A DNA stretch of 64,000 nucleotides from Pectinophora gossypiella (GCF_024362695.1 NC_065406.1:17646545-17710544); one strand, 5' to 3'; shown: positions 22,751 to 33,775, counted from the stretch's first letter. Program-made: numbers and translations. The notes: generated by a model not told the origin, from the letters alone.

Positions 22751-23079
22751 AACAAACAGCCTATATACGTCCCACTGCTGGGCATAGGCCTCCCCTCAAT
22801 CAACCGGAGGGAGTATGGAGCATACTCCACCACGCTGCTCCACTGCGGGTTGGTGGAGGTGTTTTTACGGCCAATAGCCAGGACCAACAGCTTAACGTGC
22901 CCTCCGAAGCACGGAATCATCTTCCTTTTTGGGACGATCACGTGATTTAAGCCTGCAAAGTCCTTACCAAACAAAGGACAGTCTCACAAAGTGATTTCGA
23001 CAATGTCCCCATCGGGAATCGAACCCGGACCTCCGGATCGTGAGCTTAACGCTCTAACCACTAGGCCACAGAGGCTGTT
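22751..23079 (-). repeat. SINE family B, full-length copy
   Basis: The minus-strand head contains gtggcctagtggttagagcg and gggttcgattcccgatgggg. The complete body follows, ending cccagcagtgggacgtatat and aggctgtttg. Confidence 0.85.
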
Positions 23080-23499
23080 ACATAGTCGACATTTTAAATA
23101 AATTTAAATAATTTTATGGCACTGTTTGAGTTTGCGTGCTCGACCTTAGACCACACCATCGCTGCTTAAAACCAGGCTGGATCATGATCAAACGCAATCA
23201 AATCTTCCAATAAAAAAAATGCCGAATATTTCATTTCACAATCAAACTCATGAAATATGGGACTGTACAATGCACGGTCAATACCACTAAGGTTTTCCCT
23301 TGGCCGGGAATCAAACCGGGTCGTCTCCATGGCAACAGACGCCACAACACCGCACTGCTGGGGTAGGCTTCTAGATATATGTGCTCTCGTATTGGTTACA
23401 CTAGAAGCGAATTCCTTCCTATGAAAGCCCAAGAACATCTTCTGTCTTTTTACTCTACCCATAGAGGTGGCCAAGCAGATCGGGACAACAAGCACTACA
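23080..23499. other. Non-coding stretch
   Basis: No gene is supported. The stretch cttggccgggaatcaaaccg near 23300 resembles the B-box region of a tRNA-like element on the minus strand, but no complete head is visible. Confidence 0.4.
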
Positions 23500-23638
23500 A
23501 GACGCCGACCCCGCCGGCGTGGTTGACGACTTCCCTCATTCAGCGCTTATCACTATCGGTTCAGTCGGTTACTGGGTCCCCATTTGTCTATTCAAGTAGT
23601 TAATGCCATCAACGGCAAATCGAAAATAATCTGGCTGG
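23500..23638 (-). repeat. Dispersed repeat H, copy 2 (target of the outer LTR element)
   Basis: Shares ccccgccggcgtggttgacg, attcagcgcttatcactatc and aagtagttaatgccatc with copy 1 at 12660. It ends abruptly at the 5' LTR boundary (23639). Confidence 0.7.
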
Positions 23639-25429
23639 TGTAACGAAGCATTTCGGACCAACGAGCCTTGTAGCGACATCTTGTGGTTTCTGGCGATATA
23701 TCGTTGTTTTATATTTTACCCGCAGAAAATCACAGATGGCGCTGCAGGGTTATCGATGGGCCCGAACATTTTTATAATTTTCTTTTGTTCTAAATTATAT
23801 ATTAAAATTATCTGCAACATTTATTTTTGATATATTATAATTATATTGTTTAAATTTTGGGATCAAACAAGTCGATCGATTGTTGTCGTTGATTCGGCGA
23901 ATTTATGGTTTGGTAGATTTTTTCTAGTTTGGCAATATTGTGGGTTCGTGTGTCAGACTGACAGCTGGCTGAGCTGAGACACAGGTTATGGAAAAAAAAA
24001 AAAGAAGTGGCCTGTGGCTTTTCGGCGGGAAACGGGAACAGGACAGTTGCTTTCTTCGTTGAGTAATCTAAATAATTAATACGAAGTGGTGTTTTGTGGT
24101 TAATGATCGCATTAAGTTAGTCAGAAGACATTCGCGAGTGTTATTATATTGGGGTATTCAATGAACAAAGTGTATCTGCCTATTTTCGCTTCGTGCTGGG
24201 AAGCCGCTTCATAACTCAAAAGTTTATGCGGACTTTTGAGTTAATTCGTTTGGGGTTCGGAGTAGGAGTCTACTCCGAGGGTGGGGGCTTAGGTTTCATC
24301 ATCATCATCTTTCATCATTTCATCAATCATCAAGAAAAAAAATACGTAAGACATGGCTGTATGGGCATAGTTCCCTTTGCCTTACCCTTCGGGGAAAACC
24401 AAAACAAAAAAAAAAAAAAAAAAGGTTATGGAAAGTGGGGACGTCGCGAGAGCGCCGGAGACTCCACTGCCGTAACAATAATGTGGGCAAATTAAAAGCC
24501 ACGATTTATCGGCGACATCAAGAGCCGATGTCTCGATTTAAATAAATAACTTAACCGAGATGGTGAGTCCTCGCAATTCTTCGTGCATATTTTTGCACCA
24601 ACTTTGTGATAACCTCGAGGTCCTTGTTTTCAGCAACATCACTGAAATCCCATCGCCTAAGGTCCAGTGGGTGGGTTTAGGTTTCATCCGAGCGATGCCC
24701 AACTATCCCGGATGAACCTGTAAGTTATTTTCTTTGTTTTACACTCGTGAGTTGCATTGCCACGCTGTCAGCTGAACCACATGCTAATCATTGCCATTCC
24801 TTGTTGCAGATGGGGTTTAATTGTTTAAAGTTTTAAAGTTTTTAAAGTCCTTTTTTCTTTAAAGTTTTAACGTTTTAATTTTCTAACGTTTTGCAAGTCT
24901 TAATGTAAGAAGAAGTAGATGATTGGATCAGACTATTTCAACAATGTTTTGTGAATGAAGATTCCTACTGTTTTCTTCTGCGTTTGCAAGTTATTTCAAG
25001 CTTCTTGACGGCGGAGCTTGCCTTGGTTGTTTGCACGTCGAAGCTTTCCTTTGTGCGGCGCGCATGTGGATGTGCCGCGCCTCTTCTTTTGTCAACACTC
25101 CGGATAAGGCCCGGTGAAGGACTGCGAGGTTGACCGGTGGACGTGCAGCCCGCCAGCTGCGTAACAGTTGGCCCGCTGCGCCGCCATCGTCCAGCACGCC
25201 CTGGCCTGAGCCGGCCTCAACTCATCACCTGTACGGTATTCCGGAACGCCTCAGGTAGGCCTGATAGTCGGAGGTCCTCGAGTAAGTGAGGTGCCTACAG
25301 GTGTACGGACAGTGTTTTAAACATAGTGCTAGCACATGGTATGTTACAGAGAGATATTTTACCTAACGGCCCACTTCTCTGTATTGAATGAAGTCCATTC
25401 TATTGGAATTTAAAAAATCTAGTGTTTCA
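23639..25429 (+). repeat. Outer element 5' LTR
   Basis: Matches the 3' LTR by eye from TGTAACGAAG up to about 25316, apart from the inserted retroposon. It then diverges for about 100 bases and regains identity in the final aaaaatctagtgtttca. An identical 60-codon frame appears in both LTRs simply because they are copies; no function is inferred. Confidence 0.92.
23984..24434 (+). mobile_element. Poly(A)-tailed retroposon family E, copy 2, inside the 5' LTR
   Basis: The insert at 23995..24423 is flanked by an exact 11-bp duplication ggttatggaaa (23984-23994 and 24424-24434). The 3' LTR carries this 11-mer once, which is the empty site. The body matches the copy at 5322-5752, including the end cccttcggggaaaacc plus an A-run. 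It inserted after the LTR element was in place. Confidence 0.92.
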
Positions 25430-25430
25430 G

Positions 25431-25448
25431 TGGCGCCCTTCTTGGTGA
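25431..25448 (+). other. Outer element primer binding site
   Basis: TGGCGCCCTTCTTGGTGA begins one base after the 5' LTR. The TGGCGCC start is the complement of a tRNA 3' end (GGCGCCA) and is a common LTR-element PBS. The tRNA identity is not determined. Confidence 0.75.
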
Positions 25449-26445
25449 AATTGTCGCTCTGTACAACCATTTTAGAATATAAGTGGTGTTGGCATAAACT
25501 TTAAGAATAAATTTTGTGAAAACAGTGTATTTTTTTAATTAAAAAGTGATGGGATTTTGTGTGAATTGTTTGTGTTTTGTTTGCATCTTAGGTTAAGTTG
25601 TGTTTGTCTTAGCATAAGTAAGGTTCTAGGCCTCATACAGAGACCTAACTTAAATACTTATTTTGTACAATAAGTTTTAAACCCAATTTTATGACCAAAC
25701 TGGTCTAGGGCTTATTGTCATTTTAGTACTACATTTGTGTTTACTTTTTTTAACCTTGTTTGTATAAATTCCAGGTTAAAACCAAATTTGAACATTTTTT
25801 GATACTTACTAGCTATATTTTTTTTTTATCAGTATTGAGTTGTTTTTGATAAAATTTGGACATAAATAATTAAAAAACAAACATAATTTACCATTTATTA
25901 TTAAAACAATTAATATTACTTTCAAAACATCAGCTATAAAGATAGTTTTTTGATAACATTTACAACAGGACATTGAGTGGAAATTGATATTTTGTAGCTT
26001 TGCTTCATCATCATATTGTTAGTTGTGCCGCTGCTTGGCAAACATTTTGCTTATTTGTTTTTGGAAATAATTTTATAGAACTGTCTGTCAATAACAACTT
26101 TATTGAGAAATATATAGTAGTACACTTGCTTTACAATCTTTATATAATTACAACAATATATTTACGTGACAATAAACATTTAATATATTTAAAACATAAC
26201 CTTAAACAAAATTAATTAAAAAACACTGTTGTTTCTTTTATTGTTTTGAAAATTATTTACAGGGATAGACTGAGAATTGATGTTGTGTGATAATTACACT
26301 TATTTGGTTTATATTATATGAAAATTTTGTACATATTTTAGAAATTAAGTTTTGGAGGCAGACGGGTACATTTTGAAACATAAATTTACTTCAGTTTACT
26401 TCAAACCTCTTTACAATCTTGAAATTATAACTCTGAAACACAACC
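25449..26445 (+). other. Outer element leader
   Basis: About 1 kb of AT-rich untranslated sequence between the PBS and the gag ATG. No domain-bearing frame was found; a packaging function is usual here but cannot be shown from the sequence. Confidence 0.6.
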
Positions 26446-27747
26446 ATGGATATCCAAACTGTTTATTTACATTCACTGCTCCGTGATGAGTTAATATATG
26501 AAGTGAGTATTCGTGCAGAAGCACCGGCTGATACTGTTCTCAATTTGAAGAAACAGCTTAGGGAGTTGATCACTGGTTTCTCTCCGGATGAAATAATGGA
26601 TGATGAACGAAGACCACAGGCAGAATTCCCAATCATCACCGAAAAGCTGAAGGAGCTGCAGGCAAAACTTGATTTAGCAGTGAAGTCTAGGGAACGTCAT
26701 CACCTTATGCGTGCTAGGGCTTTATATAATCATCTTCATCACCGTCTTGAGCGTGTGGTATGCACGGAGTCTGTCGATAGGGACATAAAATTGAAGCTGA
26801 ATAAAAATCTTATAGCTTGCGGTCACTCATTGGAGAAATTGTTGTCAACAAAAAACGTCATCGACCCAGAAGAGGAAAACAGGGGAAAAGGGACAGATGG
26901 TTCAGCAATTAATTTAATGAAGTGGAACATTAAATTCGACGGCCGTACGACTCCACATACGTTCTTGCAATCGATAGGTGAACGCGCCTCAGCGTTCGGA
27001 GTTAGTGACAATGTACTTTTCAAGTCCGCCTTTTGTTTCTTTTCGGACCAAGGTCTTCTATGGTACAGAGGTGTTAAGGAGCAGGTTTCGTCTTGGCAGG
27101 AATTAAGTGAGCTTTTAGTCCAGGAATTCGCACCCGTTGATTTTGATTATCGTTTGCTGGGGGAGATTAGAGCTCGCACCCAAGGACAGGATGAACCAAC
27201 ACACATCTATTTTGCAGTTATGAACTGTATGTTTTCACAATTGAAACGACCTCTTTCGGATAATGACAAATTGGAAATTTTAACGCACAATATTAGGCCC
27301 GTTTTTAGAGAGCAGTTAGCATTGCACGACATAGCTACGATAGCTGAACTTAAGGAAAAATGCCGTAAAATAGAATCTGCGCGACAAATGACACAGCTGT
27401 TTGTCGAACCATCTAAGCAGTCTAGTTTGAATAATGATTTCGTGTATAAAGGCAAAACGAAACCAGTAATGCCCGTCAGCGAATCCGCCGATGTTAGGGA
27501 AACGGAACAGGTCTCGGCAGTTCAGCCACCAATTCAGGCTCAAACTTTTAGACAACCGCCAAGTAATCAAAAGCCTGGTAGTTATAAAACTAAATATGCG
27601 GCTAACAACTCAGCATTTTGTAAAAGATGTAAGGTGTCTACTCACTCAACCGCAAGGTGTAGGGACAAGACAGTCAAATGTTTTAAATGCGGTCATTTAG
27701 GGTTTACGGTGAGGTCGTGCCCAAAATGTAATAACCCAAAAAACTAG
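26446..27747 (+). CDS. gag: Outer element Gag
   Basis: An intact 433-residue frame. An N-terminal helical region (about 1-150) with heptad-like charged stretches precedes a retrotransposon Gag capsid-like region (about 160-310), which includes the WYRGVKEQVSSWQEL segment. A C-terminal nucleocapsid follows with two zinc-knuckle positions. The first (about residues 391-405, C-x2-C-x4-H-x4-C) is canonical. The second (about 411-425) has the right cysteine spacing but phenylalanine where the histidine should be. The product packages element RNA in virus-like particles. The frame stops with TAG at 27745, next to a -1 slippery site. Confidence 0.9.
   Translation: MDIQTVYLHSLLRDELIYEVSIRAEAPADTVLNLKKQLRELITGFSPDEIMDDERRPQAEFPIITEKLKELQAKLDLAVKSRERHHLMRARALYNHLHHRLERVVCTESVDRDIKLKLNKNLIACGHSLEKLLSTKNVIDPEEENRGKGTDGSAINLMKWNIKFDGRTTPHTFLQSIGERASAFGVSDNVLFKSAFCFFSDQGLLWYRGVKEQVSSWQELSELLVQEFAPVDFDYRLLGEIRARTQGQDEPTHIYFAVMNCMFSQLKRPLSDNDKLEILTHNIRPVFREQLALHDIATIAELKEKCRKIESARQMTQLFVEPSKQSSLNNDFVYKGKTKPVMPVSESADVRETEQVSAVQPPIQAQTFRQPPSNQKPGSYKTKYAANNSAFCKRCKVSTHSTARCRDKTVKCFKCGHLGFTVRSCPKCNNPKN
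27738..27744 (+). promoter_or_regulatory. -1 ribosomal frameshift site between gag and pol
   Basis: The heptamer A AAA AAC sits in the gag frame with codons AAA (27739) and AAC (27742), directly before the gag stop TAG. The pol frame is the -1 frame and is open from 27735. Slippage on this heptamer would carry ribosomes past the stop into protease-RT. The pattern is the canonical X XXY YYZ type used by many retroelements. A stimulatory pseudoknot or stem-loop downstream was not evaluated. Confidence 0.85.
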
Positions 27748-29412
27748 GTTGCTCGGACAATAACGCCGATCCTCCATCGAAGGTCGAAGATGGGGATTGG
27801 AAACAATGGTTACAGATAGTAACTAATTATTTTAAGCTTAACAACGTAGCTTCCGTTTTGTTCGAGCCCAATGATGATGACGTTCGACCATATTTAAAAC
27901 TTAATGTCCTGGATTTGTCAATTTATGGATTACTGGACTCAGGTGCAGCAATTTCAATTTTAGGAAATGGAGCACATGCATATTTTGAATCTTTAGGTTT
28001 TACAGTGCAATCTGGGAAAGAAACTAATGTTACTGTTGCGGATGGTTCCCAGTGTAACTCAATAGGATTTTTAATGTTGCCCATTACATTTAATGGTGTA
28101 ACCAAAATATTGAAGTTTTTTATAATACCCAGTATTAAATTAAATGTTATTTTAGGCGTAGACTTTTGGCGGGCATACAATTTGATGCCAGAAATTTACA
28201 TGAGAGGTCCACAAAAGTTTTTAGAAATGCCAGTCAACTCGATACAGGCCTATGAAAGTCTTCCCAATGAACACAAGGAGTTAGCGGAGCTTATGATATC
28301 AAAATTTCATGACATTTCTTTTGAGCGCAAGGGTTTAGGTAGGACGCATCTTACTCAGCATGTCATCGACACTGGGGTTGCGCCACCGGTCAAGTGTAGA
28401 CCTTATCCCATGTCACCGGAAAAGCAGAAGGAACTACATAAGGAATTAGACAGGATACTGGAGCTGGACGTCGTCGCTCCGAGCGAGAGTCCATGGAACA
28501 ATCCGGTCCTTATGGTTCCTAAAGCTGACGGTACATGGCGATTTTGTCTGGACTGCCGGAGGCTCAACTCTGTGACGAAAGGCGATGCTTATGCCATTCC
28601 CTACATACCCCAGATATTGGATAGCCTCAAGAATGCCAAATATATCAGTTCTGTGGATTTTAAATCGAGCTTTTGGCAAATTCCACTCGACCCTAGCTCA
28701 CAGGAGAAGACGAGTTTTACAGTGCCTGGTAGGGGGTTGTTTAAATTTAAAGTTATGCCATTCGGCCTATGCGGAGCTCCTGCTCGCCAACAACGGCTCA
28801 TGGACATGTTGTTTGGACATCCTTTCTGCAGTGACGTAACTAAAGGCATGATATTCGTGTACATCGACGACATTATAGTAGTTGCTGAAGATCTAGAAAC
28901 GCACATACTTCTTTTAAAAAGGCTTCACGAAAGAATACAGAGCGCCAATTTAACAATTAACTTTGAAAAGAGCAAATTCTTCCGAAGCTCCTTAAAATAT
29001 CTGGGTTATGTAGTGGATGAGTTTGGCCTTAGGACCGATCCCGATAAGGTTCGTGCTGTTCTGGAGTTCCCGGTACCCAAAAATCCGAAAGAACTAAAAA
29101 CCTTTCTAGGTGTCTGTTCTTGGTACCGTAGGTTTATTAGGAATTTCTCCACCATTGCGGCACCCTTACACGCTCTTACCAGCTCAAAAACGAAATTTAT
29201 TTGGAACCAAGATGCAGAAAACGCTTTTGTTACTTTAAAAAACACATTAGTTTCAGCTCCAATTTTAGCCTGCCCTGATTTTAGTAAACCATTTTCAGTT
29301 CACTGCGATGCATCAAATTTTGGCGTAGGAGGTGTGTTAGCGCAGAATATTGATGGCCATGACCGCCCTATCGCTTATATCAGCAGATCCCTTAATAAAA
29401 ACGAACGTAACT
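27744..29412 (+). pseudogene. pol: Outer element Pol, 5' part (protease, RT, start of RNase H)
   Basis: Open in the -1 frame relative to gag. The aspartic protease motif LLDSGAAISILG lies near 27930. The RT palm follows, with YIDD near 28861 and the typical upstream LDCRRLN and downstream GYVVDEFG segments. The RNase H start HCDASNFGVGG is near 29300. The frame is cut at 29412 by the Mag-like element, which adds a few LTR-encoded residues and a stop at 29447. No ATG is used; expression depends on the frameshift. Apart from the insertion no inactivating change was seen. Confidence 0.9.
29408..29412. repeat. Target-site duplication of inner element (left)
   Basis: The 5-mer taact directly precedes the inner 5' LTR and is repeated at 33997-34001 after the 3' LTR. 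Confidence 0.9.
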
Positions 29413-29618
29413 TGTCATATTTTACGTCATGCAACACTGACAGCTAATGTCATTGTCAAATGTTATTCCTCTCTCTCTCTATTGTCAACTGCACTAGGCA
29501 TGGCACATTAATTTCCTATTGTTTTTACAATCAAAATAAATCCGTGTAATCATGTGAAATTACGTTTCCATTATAACGCTCCCTCCCTGCGGCTTCACCG
29601 CTCTACACAACTACAACA
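29413..29618 (+). repeat. Inner element 5' LTR
   Basis: 206 bp, TG...CA ends, with a ctctctctct stretch and an AATAAA-like caaaataaatcc near 29534 that could serve as a poly(A) signal. Confidence 0.95.
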
Positions 29619-29620
29619 AT

Positions 29621-29636
29621 TGGCGACGAGGACACA
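29621..29636 (+). other. Inner element primer binding site
   Basis: TGGCGACGAGGACACA starts two bases after the LTR end. TGG-initiated sequence at this place fits a tRNA primer site; Mag-type elements are reported to use tRNA-Ser, which was not checked here. Confidence 0.7.
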
Positions 29637-29662
29637 CAAAAACCCACGCGGCACGCGTGAGA

Positions 29663-32600
29663 ATGACGACGGGCACCAGCGGCGCCGGCGGCGGATTGGA
29701 GGCATCTCGTGCCATTCCGCCGAACTTCATAGAAGTTTACGAGACGAGCAGATGCAAGTTTCACCGCTGGGTATCGCGTTTCGAGGGAGCATTACAAATT
29801 TACAATGTCAACGACGAGACGAAGAAAAATAGGTATTTTCTTCATTACATCGGCTCTGAGCTGTACGACGTGCTATGCGACCTTGTTTCACCATCGAAAC
29901 CTGAAACAAGAACGTACGCGGATAACTGCAAGACACTGGTAGCACACCTCGACCCACCACCTCTGGAGATATCAGAGTACTACAAGTTCCATCATAGAAC
30001 CCAGGGTGAGGGGGAAATGGTAAAAGATTACTTAGCTGCTCTACGAAAGATGGCTGCTGGCTGTAATTTCGGAAGTTTTCTTAATACTGCGCTTAGAAAC
30101 CAGTTTGTTTGTGGAGTGCGGGACAAAAGAATACAAGACAGACTGCTGGAGACCAGAAGTCTTACATTGGACGATGCTTTTGACATTGCGGTCGGGTTAG
30201 AGAGCACAAGAGCAAACTGCATGGGGGAGAAGGTGCATGCTGTATCTACTACATACAAGAAAAAAATAAATAAAAATACTTCACCTGTGAATAAGCAAGC
30301 ACCTCCTGCTGCTTCTACTCACAACGCTGCTTCTGCACCACCTGCGACTGGGAAAAAGAAAGCTTGCTGCTTCCGCTGTGGCGGTAACCACTATGCAGAC
30401 AAATGCTCATTCAAGACTGCTACTTGTAACTTCTGCCATAAACAAGGACATTTGAAGAAAGTGTGCTTTAAATTAAAAAATGTTAATGCAGTTGAGTATA
30501 TAAACAATGTTAACAATGACAGGGATAAACAGTTTTTCATTACAGTGCATATGGACAATAATCCCATACAAATGGAATTTGACAGCGGTTCTGCAGTTTC
30601 AATTGTTAATGAACAAACTTACAAAAAATATTTTAAAGCTCTGCCCCTATATACAAGTGATGTGAAATTGTGTACCTATTCTAATGATTTTCTTAATGTT
30701 TTAGGATTCTGCTACATAAAATCCATTACCATTGGAACTGAGGTCAAGAACAATTTGAAGCTTTACATAGTAACTGGGAACAAGACACCTCTCCTGGGCC
30801 GTGAGTGGATTAGAGTTTTCACATGGAGTAATTTATCTTCAGTCATACATAATGTCAATTATGTAACAGGTACCACCTCTAATATTTCTCACTCCTCCTT
30901 GAAATCTTTATTTACAAAGTATAGTTCATTGTTTGATGACAAAAATGTAGGAGAGATCAAGGGTGATCCCGTTGCACTTCATTTAAAACCAGATTCTAAG
31001 CCAATATTTTTCCGGGCTAGGCCTGTGCCTTTCGCTATAAAGGACAGGGTAGAACAAGAGATAGATAACCTAGTTAAAGATGGGGTTTTAGTTAAAGTGG
31101 ATTACAGTGAATATGCTACTCCAGTTGTACCTGTAGTTAAGGCCAATGGGAAAATTAGGTTATGTGGGGACTACAAAATAACTGTCAACCAACAGTTAAT
31201 AGTTGATGAACATCCTTTACCTACTTCTGAAGAATTATTCAATGGTTTAGCTGGAGGTAATACATTTACTAAGATTGACTTGCGCAATGCTTATTTAAAT
31301 TGGAAAGTTAGAGAAGAGGATCAGCACCTCTTGACCTTGAATACTCATAAGGGACTTTATAAATGTACACGTCTTATGTTTGGATTAAATTGTGCTCCAG
31401 CTAAATGGCAAAGAAAGATCGAAAACATTTTAAAAGGAATACCTGGTGTTCATTGTTTTATTGACGACATTAGAGTGACTGCACCTACAGATGAGGAGCA
31501 TTTGGAACGCCTAGATTTGGTTTTTGCTAGGTTGTCTGACTATGGCTTGAAAGTCAACTTAGAAAAAAGCGAATTTATGAAAAATGAGATTGAATACTGT
31601 GGGTATAAAATTAGTAAAAAAGGAATTCATAAAAGTGACTCTAAAATAAAGGCAGTTACAGACGCTCTTCAACCAACTAATGTCAGTGAGTTACAATCAC
31701 TCTTAGGGATGGTTAACTATTACGGTAGGTTTTTCCCTAATCTTAGTGATACTCTAGAGCCATTACATGAGTTATTACGTACTGGTGCCAAATGGCAATG
31801 GTCTGCTAAATGTGAAAAGGCCTTACAAACAATTAAAAGGCAAATGGCTTCGGATACAATACTTACTCATTACTCACCTGACTTACCATTAGTTCTAGCA
31901 ACCGATGCATCGCCGACTGGGGTTGGAGCAATCCTATCTCATGTCATGCCGGATGGTACTGAGAGACCCATACATTATGCATCTCAGACGTTGAATCTTA
32001 CTCAACGTAAGTGGGCTCAAATTGACAAGGAGGCTTATGCTATAGTTTTCGGGGTCAAACGTTTTTTCCAGTATTTATATGGAAGGAAGTTTTTGCTTTT
32101 TACAGACCACAAGCCTCTTGTTCAGATTTTCTCTCCATCCAAGGCATTGCCTCAACTGTCAGCTGCACGTATGCAACATTACGCCATATTTTTACAAGGA
32201 TTTAATTATAATATTAAATATAAGGATTCAAAGTCTAACGCGAATGCTGATGCACTGTCGCGTTTACCTCTTCAAGAAGAAGAACCTTGCCAACTGGAGG
32301 AAGCAGATGTTTTCCAGATCCAGCAGATGAGTACTTTGCCTGTGGGAGCTGAGCAGATAGCAGTGGCTACACAGCAAGATGAGACTTTGAAACCCTTATT
32401 GCTTGGTTTACGTGAAGGTAAATATTTATCGCATGCTGACAGATTTGGCATTGACCAGTCAGAATTCTCTCTGCAAGATAATTGTATTATGAGGGGTTCT
32501 AGGGTGCTAATACCTACTAAATACAGAGAACAAATCTTAAATGATTTACATGATGCACATTTTGGTATTACTAGAATGTTATCTTTAGCTAGAAGCTATT

Positions 32601-33700
32601 GTTGGTGGCCAGGGATTGACAAACAAATTAAGAATTTAGTTTCTAATTGTGTGCAATGTAGTGTCAATCAGAGAAATCCTACTAGAGTTGCTCCACAGCA
32701 CAGCTGGGAATATCCTTCAAAACCTTTTGAGCGGGTTCACATAGATTTTGCTGGTAAATTTATGGGGGTTTATTTTCTAATATTAGTTGATGCATTTTCA
32801 AAATGGCCAGAAATTCATATTCTTAACAGAATTGATACAGATAACACTATTGACTTACTAGAGAAAATATTTACTACATTTGGCTATCCACATGTGCTGG
32901 TTAGTGACAATGGTCCTCAATTTGTGAATCCTAAATTTCAAAATTATTTACAACTACATAATATCAAACATAAACGTTCTGCGCCCTACAATCCTGCGAC
33001 TAATGGTCAGGCAGAGAGGTATGTTCAAACTTTAAAAACTAAATTAAAGTGTTTACAGGGAAATAAGAAATCTCTACAAGAAAATCTTAATAAGATTCTA
33101 TTCCAATTTAGAATTACACCTCATTCAGTCACTGGGAAGGCTCCTACAGACTTAGTTTTCAATTATAAAGCTACATCTAAGTTTTCAAATTTATCTCCCA
33201 ATACAAATGTTTCAAGGGACGGAGTGAGAGTGTTACAGGTGGGGGATAGAGTCATTGCTAGAAACTACATGGGCCAGGAGAAGTGGAAGTTTGGTACTGT
33301 TTCAAAGGTTTTGGGTTTATTACATTACGAGTTACAAATGGATAATGGTCTAGTTTGGCGTAGACATATTGATCAAATTAAACATGTAGGTGATAATATT
33401 GATGTTCAAATTGATGTTGATACTTTTGTTCATAGTGATATTCCTAAAGTTACTGGCGGTTCACAGGAGACTTCAGATTTAGTTCCTAACTTAGATAATT
33501 CCATTAATGTTGCTGCATCTCCTGAGAACCAAAGGCAAAGTATTTTAGTTAGTGATACTAATGTTAAGGATACAGGTTGTGATTATAACTCTAATACTGT
33601 TACTGTGCCTGATTCTAATGTAAGTTTAGATACTAGTGTTAATGTTCCTCTACGAAGAAGTGTTAGAGTAAGAAAACCTGTTGTTAAGTTAGATTTATAA
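29663..33700 (+). CDS. gag-pol: Inner element Gag-Pol polyprotein
   Basis: One uninterrupted frame of 1345 residues from the first in-frame ATG at 29663 (the frame is open slightly further upstream without ATG). Gag comes first, ending in two zinc knuckles at about residues 235-270 (C-x2-C-x3-H-x4-C and C-x2-C-x4-H-x4-C). The aspartic protease motif FDSGSAVSIV is near 304. RT has a FIDD active site near 598 in place of the commoner YIDD. RNase H starts ATDASPTGVGA near 745. Integrase has an HHCC finger near 961-1000 and D, D, E at about 1027, 1081 and 1115 (VSDNGPQF holds the second D). The basic tail is RRSVRVRKP. The protein makes the particle, copies the RNA and integrates the DNA. Gag and Pol share one frame, so no frameshift is needed; how the Gag excess is achieved is not evident. 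No inactivating change seen. Confidence 0.95.
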   Translation: MTTGTSGAGGGLEASRAIPPNFIEVYETSRCKFHRWVSRFEGALQIYNVNDETKKNRYFLHYIGSELYDVLCDLVSPSKPETRTYADNCKTLVAHLDPPPLEISEYYKFHHRTQGEGEMVKDYLAALRKMAAGCNFGSFLNTALRNQFVCGVRDKRIQDRLLETRSLTLDDAFDIAVGLESTRANCMGEKVHAVSTTYKKKINKNTSPVNKQAPPAASTHNAASAPPATGKKKACCFRCGGNHYADKCSFKTATCNFCHKQGHLKKVCFKLKNVNAVEYINNVNNDRDKQFFITVHMDNNPIQMEFDSGSAVSIVNEQTYKKYFKALPLYTSDVKLCTYSNDFLNVLGFCYIKSITIGTEVKNNLKLYIVTGNKTPLLGREWIRVFTWSNLSSVIHNVNYVTGTTSNISHSSLKSLFTKYSSLFDDKNVGEIKGDPVALHLKPDSKPIFFRARPVPFAIKDRVEQEIDNLVKDGVLVKVDYSEYATPVVPVVKANGKIRLCGDYKITVNQQLIVDEHPLPTSEELFNGLAGGNTFTKIDLRNAYLNWKVREEDQHLLTLNTHKGLYKCTRLMFGLNCAPAKWQRKIENILKGIPGVHCFIDDIRVTAPTDEEHLERLDLVFARLSDYGLKVNLEKSEFMKNEIEYCGYKISKKGIHKSDSKIKAVTDALQPTNVSELQSLLGMVNYYGRFFPNLSDTLEPLHELLRTGAKWQWSAKCEKALQTIKRQMASDTILTHYSPDLPLVLATDASPTGVGAILSHVMPDGTERPIHYASQTLNLTQRKWAQIDKEAYAIVFGVKRFFQYLYGRKFLLFTDHKPLVQIFSPSKALPQLSAARMQHYAIFLQGFNYNIKYKDSKSNANADALSRLPLQEEEPCQLEEADVFQIQQMSTLPVGAEQIAVATQQDETLKPLLLGLREGKYLSHADRFGIDQSEFSLQDNCIMRGSRVLIPTKYREQILNDLHDAHFGITRMLSLARSYCWWPGIDKQIKNLVSNCVQCSVNQRNPTRVAPQHSWEYPSKPFERVHIDFAGKFMGVYFLILVDAFSKWPEIHILNRIDTDNTIDLLEKIFTTFGYPHVLVSDNGPQFVNPKFQNYLQLHNIKHKRSAPYNPATNGQAERYVQTLKTKLKCLQGNKKSLQENLNKILFQFRITPHSVTGKAPTDLVFNYKATSKFSNLSPNTNVSRDGVRVLQVGDRVIARNYMGQEKWKFGTVSKVLGLLHYELQMDNGLVWRRHIDQIKHVGDNIDVQIDVDTFVHSDIPKVTGGSQETSDLVPNLDNSINVAASPENQRQSILVSDTNVKDTGCDYNSNTVTVPDSNVSLDTSVNVPLRRSVRVRKPVVKLDL

Positions 33701-33775
33701 GACTTATTGTTTTTGTTTATAGTTCCTCACTTTGCCTGTTTTGCTATATTACTGTATACTTACTTGTATTTCTTT

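Noticed and set aside
22568..22974. Overlapping frames of about 125 codons on both strands
   Set aside because: They lie in a SINE B copy, and the same peptides appear from the SINE at 18061-18417; they are repeat-derived.
24951..25197. Frames of 60 and 68 codons, repeated exactly at 37352-37598
   Set aside because: The duplication is explained by the two LTR copies; no evidence of translation or a known domain.
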